Source of the DNA: Papio anubis
Taxonomy: Eukaryota; Chordata; Mammalia; Primates; Cercopithecidae
Assembly: GCF_008728515.1 (NCBI RefSeq)
Contig: NC_044996.1
Location: forward strand, 119,370,189 to 119,434,188
Direction: 5' to 3'
Length of the DNA: 64,000 bases
Made by a program: the position numbers and the translations under genes
Shown: piece by piece, positions 54,216-64,000 of the stretch
How the letters are laid out: every line of letters begins with the position of its first letter
Position numbering within the stretch: the stretch's first letter is position 1
Notes under the pieces: generated by a model
The model's database searches: none
Told to the model about the DNA's origin: nothing
The model's input: only the letters and a program-made list of their open reading frames with translations

Positions 54216-55689
54216 AATAGGCAGTCCAGTAGGCAGGGAATAATTCTGTCAGACACTAAATAACCAGGCAGAAAAGAAGTTGATTTCAGAGATTGCCCCA
54301 CTCAGGCAGATAAATGCGGAGTAATCAGCCTGGTCACCAACGTCCAGAATCTTGGGATTCTAACAGTCAGCAAAGTCAGCAAGAGGAATCAAATTAACTC
54401 ATAAGGCAGACACTGTTTTCTCTGTCTTCTATTTCATTCTGTTTGTTTAAATGGGCAGCCTGGGTTCTACAGTGCCCATTCTACCTAAGGGCCCTGATCT
54501 GATTCCTGTCTCTTCTCAGAGACAAAGACTGGGAGACTGAGACACAAGAATTTTCACTCAGGATCAGATAACAAATTTTCATTTGCTTATTTAGAGAGAA
54601 GAAGGAAAAGAAAACTCTTAAAAACATTTGTACAAAAATGCAATTCATGGTATAGTTCTGTTATGGTTATAAAGACTAGATGTGGCACATAATGCAAATA
54701 TTCAATCATTAATTTACAGAGAAGCCAGAATGGGAGAGGCAGGAGAAACCTCTCCTTGATTGATTTTGATTGCCAGAAAATACAGAACTTTATAAAAGTC
54801 AGATCTGTCCTCAAGATAAACTTTGATGTCTCATGAGCTCTCAATTGAACATCATAGGGTACTAATTGATTTCCTTCATAAATCAAGTCTTATTTCTGAC
54901 TTTTGTCTCTCAGTTTTTAATATCATTATCATTCCAGTCGTTCAATTTCAAAATTCCAGAGAGACCTGCCACTTTTCCTTCACAAACAAATCTTCTAACG
55001 AGATATTTCTTTAATTGGTCCCTTTTTTTCTTACACATACTGCTACTACGCCAAATCAGGCTATAATTTTTTTGTCTCATGGACATTTATATTTGTCTGC
55101 TTATCTGAAAATTTTACTGCCCTTTTCACCTAATAAAGCGCTACTTCTCTAAATAATAGTTGTTTCATATTTCCTATGTGTCTAGTCTATTTTCTTTAAT
55201 GCCATGGATTAGAAGTGATGTGTGCAGCTTAAGTGTTATCTCAACTATGATTAAGCCACTTGCCTTGGATTTCCTTCTTTCCCACTGGATGGAAATGGCA
55301 ATGACCCCAGGTACTTTGGTAGATATTAAGGATAGCTGAGCTACACTACAATCCTGGGTTCCTGGATATTCTCATGCAGCAGCATTCGTTTACTTGTCCT
55401 GGACTTCTTTATATAAAAGAATAAAAGACTTCTAACTTATTTGAATAAAATACCATCTAATTGAGCCATTGGTTTTGAAAAGGACTCTTTGTTAGTTTAA
55501 TCTATGCCTTAACAAATAAAAAGAACAAAGTTATTTTTGGCAGAGCAATACCATGAGAAACACAGCTCAACATTTTTTAAGAAAACCAAACTGAAAGAAA
55601 TCCTGTTAAATGCTGAATGTTGCTGAGTTTTAGGGAGATTTATTTGTCAGCAGTGTTTAAAGCAGTCTCCTGCTAAGAATCTCACTCTG
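54216..55689. other. AT-rich sequence with no recognised feature
   Basis: About 1.5 kb without an assignable repeat. Open frames of 63-99 codons on both strands overlap one another and contain no recognised domain. Confidence 0.5.
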
Positions 55690-55995
55690 AAGGCTGGGAA
55701 GGGTGTGTGGAGCAGGATGAAGAGAATGGGTGAATGGGTACAAAATACGCATAGGAAGTGTAAGTTCTAGTGTTTGATAGCACAGTAAGAGTGACTATAG
55801 TTAACAGTTTATTGCACATTTCAAAATAGCTAGAAGAAAGGATATTGAATGTTCCCAACACAAAAAAAATGATAAATGTTTGAGGTGATGGCTATCCTAA
55901 TTACCTTGATATGATTCTTGCACGTTGTACACAGATATCAAAATATCACATGTATCCCACAACATGTACAATTGTTAGGTATCAATAAAAATCAA
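55690..55995 (+). mobile_element. L1 3'UTR (L1MA/L1PB-like), 5'-truncated
   Basis: aggctgggaagggtgtgtgg, gggtgaatgggtacaaaata, gtgtttgatagcacagtaag, gactatagttaacagtttat, gataaatgtttgaggtgatg, atcaaaatatcacatgtatc and atcaataaaaat are the 3'UTR in order. Confidence 0.85.
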
Positions 55996-56250
55996 GCAGA
56001 ACAAAAGATAACATAAATGACAAAGGAATGTGGGTTTGAATTTTACACAAATATTGATAGAAAAAATTTTACCTAAAAGATTTAAAGGGTAAGCTAATCT
56101 CATGTATCTGTAATTATCATATGCCCCCAAAAAGTATAAAGGGAAATTAGGGCCTAAATTCTCACTTTAGGTATTCAAACATCTGTAAATAAATTGTATT
56201 AAATTGTTCCAAAACTTAGACAAATGACAGTGTGATTATTGCACCATGAG
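55996..56250. other. No recognised feature
   Basis: Short AT-rich gap. Confidence 0.5.
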
Positions 56251-56965
56251 CATTATAAACTAAGCATGTCCAAAATTAACCTCAACTTGTATACTTCCAT
56301 TCATACCCCACTGACCTGAACTTAACCATATGACCCCATCCCAGCATAAATTTAGGAGATTCTATTACTAAAAGCAAAAAGTTATAATAGATGGAGGAGA
56401 ACTAGCAGTCTCTGCCAAATGTCTACCAAATAGAGTATATATTTCTAACCTGTGCATTCAGTTGGTTTCATGTTCCAATGTCGGGCTACTTTTCAAGAGT
56501 CAAGGGATTCAACTTAGTTTCTAAAGTGAACCTCATATTTTCCTAGCTTTTCCAAGTCTGCTAGAAATATTCTGGCAATATTATTTGGTTTTCTGCAACC
56601 TTGACCTAGGAAAATTTTCTATGAAAATTCTGCCAGTTCTTCTACACTCAGACCAAATTCTGCTCTCATGAAGCTTTCCTAGATCCTTTTCACCACACTT
56701 TAATCACATATTCATCCATACTTTTTTGGGCATCATCTCTATGCCAAACCTTGGATTAAGTATTAGAGAATGGTAGATGAATAAGAACAATTTTCTGCCT
56801 TGGACATTGTCTCCCTCACTCTTCTATATCTTCTTGTTTTATTTCACATGCTGTTGTCACATTCTATATTTAATTGGAATTATTTGTTCACATAATCAAT
56901 TGTGGTTTCATCAATTCCTTGAGGCAAGGAAACACAGTTTGGTTTTTTCATTCTATTGCCATTTA
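56251..56965 (+). mobile_element. L2 LINE, 3' part
   Basis: Scattered L2 3' blocks in order: actaagcatgtccaaaatta, ctctcatgaagctttcctag (near 56660), atcaattccttgaggcaagg and aaacacagtttggttttttc. L2 is an ancient CR1-clade element, so this degree of decay is expected. Limits are approximate. Confidence 0.55.
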
Positions 56966-57404
56966 ACAAAGGACATTACCTATTGTAGTCACTGTTTTGA
57001 ATCAGCCAAGAGAGTGAGTGAAATTATAAATCATATTGTCAGTATTCTCCAAAGCATATTTCATATTAAAGTTCTATGACTCACTACTTTTTAAACTGAC
57101 TTTGCCTCATAGTATCATATTATTTCCACTCAAATTTGTTAGCACTGCCCAAATTAAAGTAGGCTTTTTGGTTTAAATCTAGAAATATTTTTTCAATCAA
57201 ATAGTTCCTGAGATAACATAAAATAGATATTTCAAAATAGAATAAGCTGGGCTTTTGGCACATTAAACACAGACATGTCTTTGTTAGTCCCCCTGACACC
57301 TCATTAAAATAACAGTACATAAAATAGAAATGTGTAAGGCCACAATAGTGAAAAGCATGGGGGTAGAGCCATCAACAGACAAAGAAATGAAACAATTACC
57401 TGTA
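56966..57404. other. No recognised feature; short palindrome at 57402-57427
   Basis: Nothing assignable except ggaaggcatattgccttcc, an imperfect inverted repeat at the junction with the next element. Confidence 0.45.
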
Positions 57405-57885
57405 AAATGGAAGGCATATTGCCTTCCATAATGTTGGCAGGCCTTATCCAATCAGTTAAAGGGCTGAATAGTACAAAAAGGCTGACCCTCCTCCAAGTAA
57501 AGATAATTTTTCCTCACTGATAGCCTTTAAACTAGGATACAGGAATTTTTTCCTGCCCTCTTACTTGAACCGAACCTTTGGTTCTTCCTTGGCCTTGAGT
57601 CATCCAACCTTTGAACTGGAAGTATCCCATCAGCTCTTCAGATTCTTAGGCCTTTGAACTCAAACTGGAATTAAACTATTGACTCTACAGTGTCTGCAGC
57701 TTGCTAACTCACTTCAAAGACCTTGGAGTTGCCAGCCTCCATAATTGTGTGAGCTGGTTTCTTATAAATCACATATATAGAACCAATAAGATGTGTGTGT
57801 GTGTGTGTGTGGTATATGTATGCAGACATACACATCCTGTTAGTTCCACATCTCTGGAGAACCCTGACTAATACAGAAAGGAGAA
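57405..57885 (+). mobile_element. MaLR/ERVL-like LTR with GT repeat
   Basis: ggcaggccttatccaatcag, ttaaagggctgaatagtaca, cagcctccataattgtgtga and a 3' end at tctggagaaccctgactaatac are typical of an ancient mammalian LTR of this group. A (GT)9 tract lies at 57794-57811. Subfamily not assigned. Confidence 0.6.
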
Positions 57886-58089
57886 GGTGATTTAGAAATT
57901 CATTTAGAGTAATGGAACAAGAAATAGAGGTTTAAAATATTTGACAGGGAGGATAAGATGAGTGGAGGAGTTGAGATTACTGTTATGAAACTGACTGGGG
58001 AGAGACAAGAGCAGGATAGTCAAGCAGAAATCTTTTGTGTTTGTTCCTCCCCACGAAAATAACCCAAAAGACAAATGACTACATTTTGA
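57886..58089. other. No recognised feature
   Basis: Short unassigned segment. Confidence 0.5.
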
Positions 58090-61000
58090 TTAAAATAACT
58101 AAAGGAAAGCACCAGTGTGCATCAGAGGAGTAGCAGGAACCCTGTAGAACACAGAAACCCAGGATGATTACATGGAGAAAGAAAGAAAATACCTGGCCTC
58201 CACCCCATCCACCAGCCCAAATCAGCTCAGGACCAGCAGGGACTTCTCCCTGTGGAGAAAAGGTAAGCAAGAGTACTTCAGCAGCTCCAATCAATACCTT
58301 AGACACCTATGGTCCTTACCACTAGGAAACCCCTACAGTCCACATACACTAAGCCCAGCTGAGGGAGCTTCCTGGAGTCCACACAACCATGCTCCCCATA
58401 GATAAACAGCCAGCAGTGCCCCACTCGCCGTGGCCTATTGGGCTACACCATCTTGGAACTGGAACTACTGCTGGAGTGTGTCCTGCTGCAGTGGTGAGTG
58501 GCCACAGTACCCTTCCACCAGTGAAACTTAGCTGCCACTGAGCCACCCTTGCCTGGTGGTCTGCCATACCTGAGCCAAACTACTGCTACACCCTACCCCA
58601 TGGGGCCAAGCTACTGTGAAGGTGGTCCATCTACCCCTCCCAGTCACTACTGAGCCTTGCCTCTCAGGGCTTGACCTAAAGCTGTACACTGCCTTCCAAT
58701 GAAACAGCGCATTGGCAGAGCCATTCTATCTACCCCCTCTACTGCTGCTGCTCCCCATCCTCTGTGCCTGAGCTGATGCGGCACCCTGCATCCCAGGGAA
58801 ATGGTGTCTTGGCTGTCCAAAGTAATAATGCCTTCCAGGCCTGAGCTGAAGAGGTGCATCACCTCCTGGGAAACCAGTGCCTTGGCCAAGCCAAACAGAC
58901 CTACATCCCAGAGCAGAACTGACATAGTACCCCATGTCCCAGGGAAACAGAGCTTTGACTGAGCTGAGAAACCCCACCCTACAGGCAAAACAACTCTAGG
59001 ACCCTGCTTCCCTGGAACTAGACTAGGACCCTAGACACTTGAGCTTTTGAGACACCCTTCTACCTGGGAAGTGGAGTCATGATTGTGCTGCTTCCTGCCC
59101 CCCAACGGCACAGGCTACACTCTACCATTCCGAGATCCTTCCTGGCGCTGTGTCTGGACTCAGAGTTTGAGATACTGCCGTGTCCCATCATCTAAGGATC
59201 CAGAGTCACCACTAAAAGATGCAGGATGAGAAACCAACACACAAAATTGTGTAGTGTTTCTATGCACTAACAGTAAACTATCTGAAAAGGAAAGCAAGAA
59301 AGCAATCCCACTTGAAATAGCTACAAAAACGATACCTAGTAATAAATTCAACCAAAGTGATAAAAGACCTCTACAATGAAAACTATGAAACATTGATGAA
59401 GGACATTTAAGAGGATACAAATAAGTGGAAATATAACCCTATCATGATTAGTAGAATTAATATTGTTGAAATGTTCATACTGCCCAAAGAAATCTACAAA
59501 TTCAATGCAATTCCTATCAAAATAACAATGACATTATTCACAGACATAGAAAAAAAATCCTAAAATTCATATAAAACCACAGAAGACTGAACAGTCAAAG
59601 CAATATTGAACAAAAAGAACAAAGCTGGAGACATCACACTACCTGACTTCAAAATATGGTAATCGAAACAGCATGGTACTGGCATAAAAACGAACACACA
59701 GACTAATGAAACAGAATAGATAGGGAGCCCATAAATAAACACGTAGATCTACAGGTAACTAACTTTCAACAAAGACGCCAAAAGCACTCACTGGGGAAAG
59801 GACAGTACTCTCAAAAAATGATGTTAAGAAAATTGGGTATCCATATGCAGAAGAATAAAACTAGACCCCCATGTCTCACATAAACAGAAATCAAATCAAG
59901 ATGGATTAAAGATTCAAAGGTAAGACCCACTAACTATGAAATTACTAGAAGAAAACATAGGAGAAATGCTATGATGTTGGTCTGGGCAAGCGATTTTGGA
60001 TAAGACCTCAAAAGCACAGACAACAACAGCAAAAAAAGAATCAAATAGCATTACCTGAAACTGTAAAAACTTCTGCACAGCAAAGAAAATAGCAATATGA
60101 AGAGACAGTCTACAGAATGGGAGGAAATATTTGCATACTATACATCTGACAAGGGGTTAATATCCAAAATTTTATAAGGATCTCGAACAACTCAATAGCA
60201 AATAATATAATTCAATTAAAATCAGCAAAATATCTGAATAGACATTTTTCAAAAGAAGAGATAAAAATAGCAAGCAGGTATATGGAAACCTCTCAGAAGC
60301 ACCGATCATCAGGCAAATGCAAATCAAAACCACAATGGGATATCACCTCTCTCTAGTTAGAATGACTGTTATTTTAATAGAAGAGATAAGTGTTGGCAAG
60401 GATGTGGAGAAAAGAGAACTTTACACACTATTGGTGGAAACGTAAATTAGTGTAACCATTATGAAAAACAAAATTGAGGTTCCTAAAAAAATTAAAAATA
60501 GAATTACTATATGATCCAGCAATCCCACTACTGTATATATGTACAAAGGAAGTGAAATCAGTATGTCAAAGAAATAACTGTACTTTCATGTTTAATGCAC
60601 CAATGGCAAAAATATGAAATCAACCTGTGTCCATCAAGGGATGAATGGATTAAAAAATGTGGTATATATACACAATGGAATACTATTCAGCCCTAAAAAG
60701 CAATAAAATCCTGTCATTTGTATTAACATGAATGAACTTGGAGGACATTATGTTAAGTGAAATAAGACAGACACAGAAAGACAAATACTACATGATTATC
60801 ACTTATGTGTCGAATATAAAATGCTGATCTCATAGAAGTAGAAGGCAGAAGAGTGGCTACCAGAGGCTGAGGAGAGTAGGGGAGAAGCAAGGAAGGCATG
60901 AGGTTGGTCAACAGATATAAAGTAGATAGGAGGAAATAGTTTTGGTGTTCCATTGCACAGTAAAAGTGATTGTAGTTAGCAATAATATATTTCACAAAAG

Positions 61001-61185
61001 CTAGGAAAGGGGATTTTGTATGTTCTCACTACAAAGAAATGATAAATATTTGATGTAATGGATATGCTAATTACCCTGTTTGATCATTACACAATGTATA
61101 CACTATGCAAAAAGTAAATTATACCCCATAAATATGTAAAATTATATGTTGATTAAACATAACACTGTAAAAAATAAAAAACAAC
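58090..61185 (+). mobile_element. L1MA-like element: 5'UTR joined directly to the second half of ORF2
   Basis: 58090-59205 is GC-rich L1 5'UTR sequence (tggggccaagctactgtgaa, gcaccctgcatcccagggaa). At about 59200-59215 it passes into ORF2 just after the RT catalytic region (atgcaggatgagaaacc, aaggaaagcaagaaagcaat). It continues through the ORF2 end to the 3'UTR (agtaaaagtgattgtagtta, taccccataaatatgtaaaa) and a tail at about 61165-61185. ORF1, the endonuclease and most of RT are absent. No intact frame. Confidence 0.82.
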
Positions 61186-62080
61186 AAAACTGACTTGGCA
61201 AGATAAGAAATAGAGGGTGTGGGATGGTGTAAATAAGCTAGTTGCTTATCATCAATAGAGAAAGCCACAGACAAATATTAAAGTCAATAAATGTAAGCAT
61301 TATTATATAATATTTAGAAATAGGACAGCAGCCATAAAAAGACCTTCAAGCAGAAAATGTTCAAATTGATTATTTCTGGGGAGTGAACCAAACAAGGGAT
61401 GACTGGGGATAGAAGATTATTGATTGTATTAAACACCTTTCTGTACTATTTTATTTAAAAACGTGCATGTATTACTTTGGCAAAATTATAAAAAGTTGAT
61501 TTTTGTTAAAATGAATTAAATACCAAATTTCTTTTTCAAAAAAAGCAAAGCATCAAATAAGACTATAAATTCTAATTTTATTTCTCTATATGCAAAATTC
61601 GTTTCCCTATTATTAAAAAGCAAGTTGTCTCTTGCTTTGTATAGTGAACGGAAGGCATATATATCATTTCGTATGAATCAACACATTTAATATGCAAGGA
61701 AATTATTTTGCAACTTGTCCAGTTGCTCACAAATAGTAAGTGACAGACTAAAGAATCATGCACCTTTTCTTGTGACCATAGAGCAGATGCTCTGAAACTA
61801 TTGCCTTGGAAGGGAAATTTGGGAAGGCAGTGTAGGGGCTGAAAAGGAGCATTATAAAATCATAGACATGGTATTAAATTTGGCAATGGCATGAAACATT
61901 GATAGTTAAAATAAAAGGCTTTTGGAAAATACTGAATGAAAGGTTCAGGATAAAATTATGACTCTTTCTCATGCATGCACCCTCCTTCCTCTTCCCTGAA
62001 TCCATCCCACACCTACTGTCAAAAAGATAGTGCTAAAACAAAACTATGAGTATTACAATCTGGGTCCCCATACTACCCTA
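61186..62080. other. Mostly unassigned; weak ancient-LINE 3' end near 61360-61510
   Basis: gttcaaattgattatttctg, gggatgactggggat and catgtattactttggcaaaa recall an old LINE 3'UTR, but too weakly for a family call. Confidence 0.35.
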
Positions 62081-62255
62081 TGAGTAACTTTATCCATCAC
62101 TTACTCTGGTGTACTATAGGTGCCACTTCAATTATCTGTCTCCCAAAAAGACTGTAAAATACATAAGGATGGGAATATATTACATTTATGTGTGTATCTT
62201 AATGCCTAACAACACATATTGTATACAGCTTGTACTCAATAAAGACTGGTTAGAT
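62081..62255 (+). mobile_element. L2 LINE 3' end
   Basis: attatctgtctcccaaaaag, actgtaaaatacataaggat, gtatcttaatgcctaacaac and cttgtactcaataaagac follow the L2 3' end with its terminal caataaa-type repeat. Confidence 0.65.
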
Positions 62256-62398
62256 TAGCAGAATAATTGTGTTTAGGCTCAGACTGCCCAAGATATCCCT
62301 GCTCAATTAACATTGATTTAGTGTTCATTATGTGCCAGGTACTGAGGCATGGTCACTGTCTTTGAGAAGTTCACAATTTAGAGCTAGGGAAAGTCACA
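62256..62398. other. Possible ancient interspersed repeat
   Basis: tgttcattatgtgccaggta followed by actgaggcatggtcactgtc resembles a very common ancient mammalian repeat module. Family not assigned. Confidence 0.35.
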
Positions 62399-62414
62399 TA
62401 GATAGATAGGTAGG

Positions 62415-62456
<42 letters not shown>
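62399..62456. repeat. (GATA)n microsatellite
   Basis: About 14 tetranucleotide units, the distal ten or so uninterrupted, with two GGTA variants near the left end. Confidence 0.97.
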
Positions 62457-62457
<1 letters not shown>

Positions 62458-63635
62458 GGCACAAATACAGTTGTTCAATATTGGGAAAGTTAGGAAAGGA
62501 AAGAGACTATCTTTAAATATCACTGGTTAAAAAGAGTGAAATGGTACCAGCACTATTACTTTAAGGTATTGAGGACTCTGCAAATCATATTTTAATATGG
62601 TCTTAGTAGGGAGGATACTCACTGTACAGTGTGTTCTTAAGCCATATTATTCATTCGGTACAGGAAGAAATAATTATCTAGGTTTCTACATATCTGTCAT
62701 TTGGATTCATTGGCTTCATGCTGATACACAATAAATTTTGTTTTCATTGGTCTCGGTTCTTTTTATCCTCCTAGAAGCATAGTTTAACAAGAAATAAATT
62801 CTGGTTTGATCAGTTGATAAAGGGTTTCTCCTTTTTGTTTTCACAAATATCTTTGGAGGAAATGTCCACAGGGTAGTAAACTGTGTGCCTCGCTATATGC
62901 AGGTTTCCTGGAACTCTTCCAAAATATAAGGCAGCTTATATCAATGATCATTGCTAGTCATGTTTTTTTCAATGATGAGGGGGTGAACAAGTTGAACTGT
63001 GATACTCTAAGAGTGTACTTTATGATGGTGCCAAGTAAATGGGGAAAAATAAAATTCATTCAAAACAAAACCCATTAAAAATTAAGCAATCTTTTTGACA
63101 AATATAATTTTGACAAATATAATACTTTTTCATATATAATTCTATAACATTACATAAACAACTTGGTTGAACTGCAGTATCAGAACCAATTATCTTACTA
63201 ATTATCCAGATTAAATAGACTATGAAAATTTCACTGTGACTAAGGAAGTCTGTTTTAATTAGATGGGTTACTTTTCATACGTTTTCTCAATAAGCTGAAT
63301 TATATATTATATTAATGATCTGTCTTAGTCAATCACATCCTTCTAAATCTTATCTATATCACAAATGTTTCATGTTTTCCTCAGTTAGAATTTAAATTAA
63401 TTATGACCGTTGACTTAACTATTTCTCAAACTTTCAAGTTCTTTTTAATATTTATACTCAATTAGCCCAATCTATACTTACATCACCAAAAAATCCAGTT
63501 GTGTGCTTTGCACTATATTTCAAAAATTAGATTTTCCTTGTGGTCTTGAACATAAGCCTTTTTTTATGCCAGAAAATTACACTGGGAACCTGCCTCTGGA
63601 GTCTTAAAATAATCATAATTTTAAAAATTATTTTT
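62457..63635. other. AT-rich sequence with no recognised feature
   Basis: About 1.2 kb without an assignable repeat or supported exon. Confidence 0.5.
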
Positions 63636-64000
63636 TTGTTGAACAAAATTATATATATTTATCATGTACAACATGTTTTGAAATATATTTAGGTTGTGGA
63701 ATAGCTAAATTGAGATAAATGAAATTATTTTTTGTGGCAAGAACACTTAATATCTCTCTCAGCAATTTTTAAGAGTATGATACATTGTTATTAAGTGTAG
63801 TCACAATGTTGAACAGTAGATCTCTTGAACTTATTTATCCTATCTGGTTTTCTATCCTTTGAACCAACATCTCCCCAGTCCTAGTCTCTGGTAATCAACA
63901 TTCTACTATCTACTTCCATGAGTTCATCTTTTCTAGATTTCACATGGGAGTGAGATCATGTAGTATTTGTCTTTCTATGCCTGACTTATTTCACTTAGCA
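63636..64000 (-). mobile_element. Old L1 (L1MA/L1MB-like) 3' end, runs off the window
   Basis: Antisense 3'UTR: tatatatttatcatgtacaa, catgttttgaaatatattta, gtagtcacaatgttgaacag, agatctcttgaacttattta, tcctagtctctggtaatcaa and the ORF2 end tctttctatgcctgacttat. Truncated only by the window edge. Confidence 0.85.

Noticed and set aside
57409..57427. Palindrome ggaaggcatattgccttcc as an operator or transposon end
   Set aside because: It is short and isolated with no paired copy nearby. Chance or a decayed LTR feature is more likely.

Overview
This is nuclear DNA from a primate, most likely an Old World monkey. It is a repeat-dense intergenic or deep-intronic stretch in which I find no host protein-coding exon, no tRNA or rRNA gene, and no CRISPR array or bacterial-type operon. 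The primate call rests on several 7SL-derived Alu elements and on L1, MaLR, MIR and Tigger families. The Old World monkey call rests mainly on one young Alu (about 942-1209) whose variants match, from memory, the cercopithecoid AluYR group rather than human AluY. All open reading frames above background are decayed transposon proteins or antisense shadows of GC-rich L1 5'UTRs.

Layout. 1-1209: an unassigned start, then an apparent minus-strand processed retrocopy (235-915) with a 12-bp target-site duplication, then the AluYR-like Alu facing the Alu carried in the retrocopy. 1210-9510: a run of minus-strand L1 pieces. One of them (3556-8862) carries a solo LTR (4231-5339) that is itself interrupted by a second LTR in the opposite orientation (4389-5054). 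9520-14815: an old plus-strand L1 split by a younger L1 with a 5' inversion and near-matching target-site duplications (10449-13331). 14831-18053: a GT microsatellite and mostly unassigned AT-rich DNA. 18056-24755: two pogo/Tigger DNA transposons. The first (Tigger2-like) contains a copy of its own short non-autonomous relative; the second (Tigger1-like, minus) contains an Alu. 24758-28740: MLT1 LTR, Alu and two adjacent MIRs. 28744-35141: an essentially full-length minus-strand L1 with matching duplications. 36104-44120: a second long minus-strand L1, interrupted by a solo LTR, an Alu and internally grown microsatellites. 44180-50160: MIR, MLT1, and a three-level nest (Tigger-type MITE, L1, MaLR LTR), then a hAT-type MITE. 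50500-57885: old L1 tails, a THE1/MST LTR, a 7SL-derived monomer, L2 and a MaLR-like LTR. 58090-61185: a plus-strand L1 whose 5'UTR is joined directly to the second half of ORF2. 61186-64000: L2 remnants, a GATA microsatellite and a minus-strand L1 running off the end.

No gene network or operon is present. The biological content is the layered order of insertions, the insertion-mechanism signatures (target-primed reverse transcription, twin priming, TA or 4-5-bp duplications), and the decay state of the transposon proteins. Family names come from recognition of consensus features without a database search. Class-level calls are firmer than subfamily names, and boundaries without a stated duplication are good to roughly 10-30 bp.
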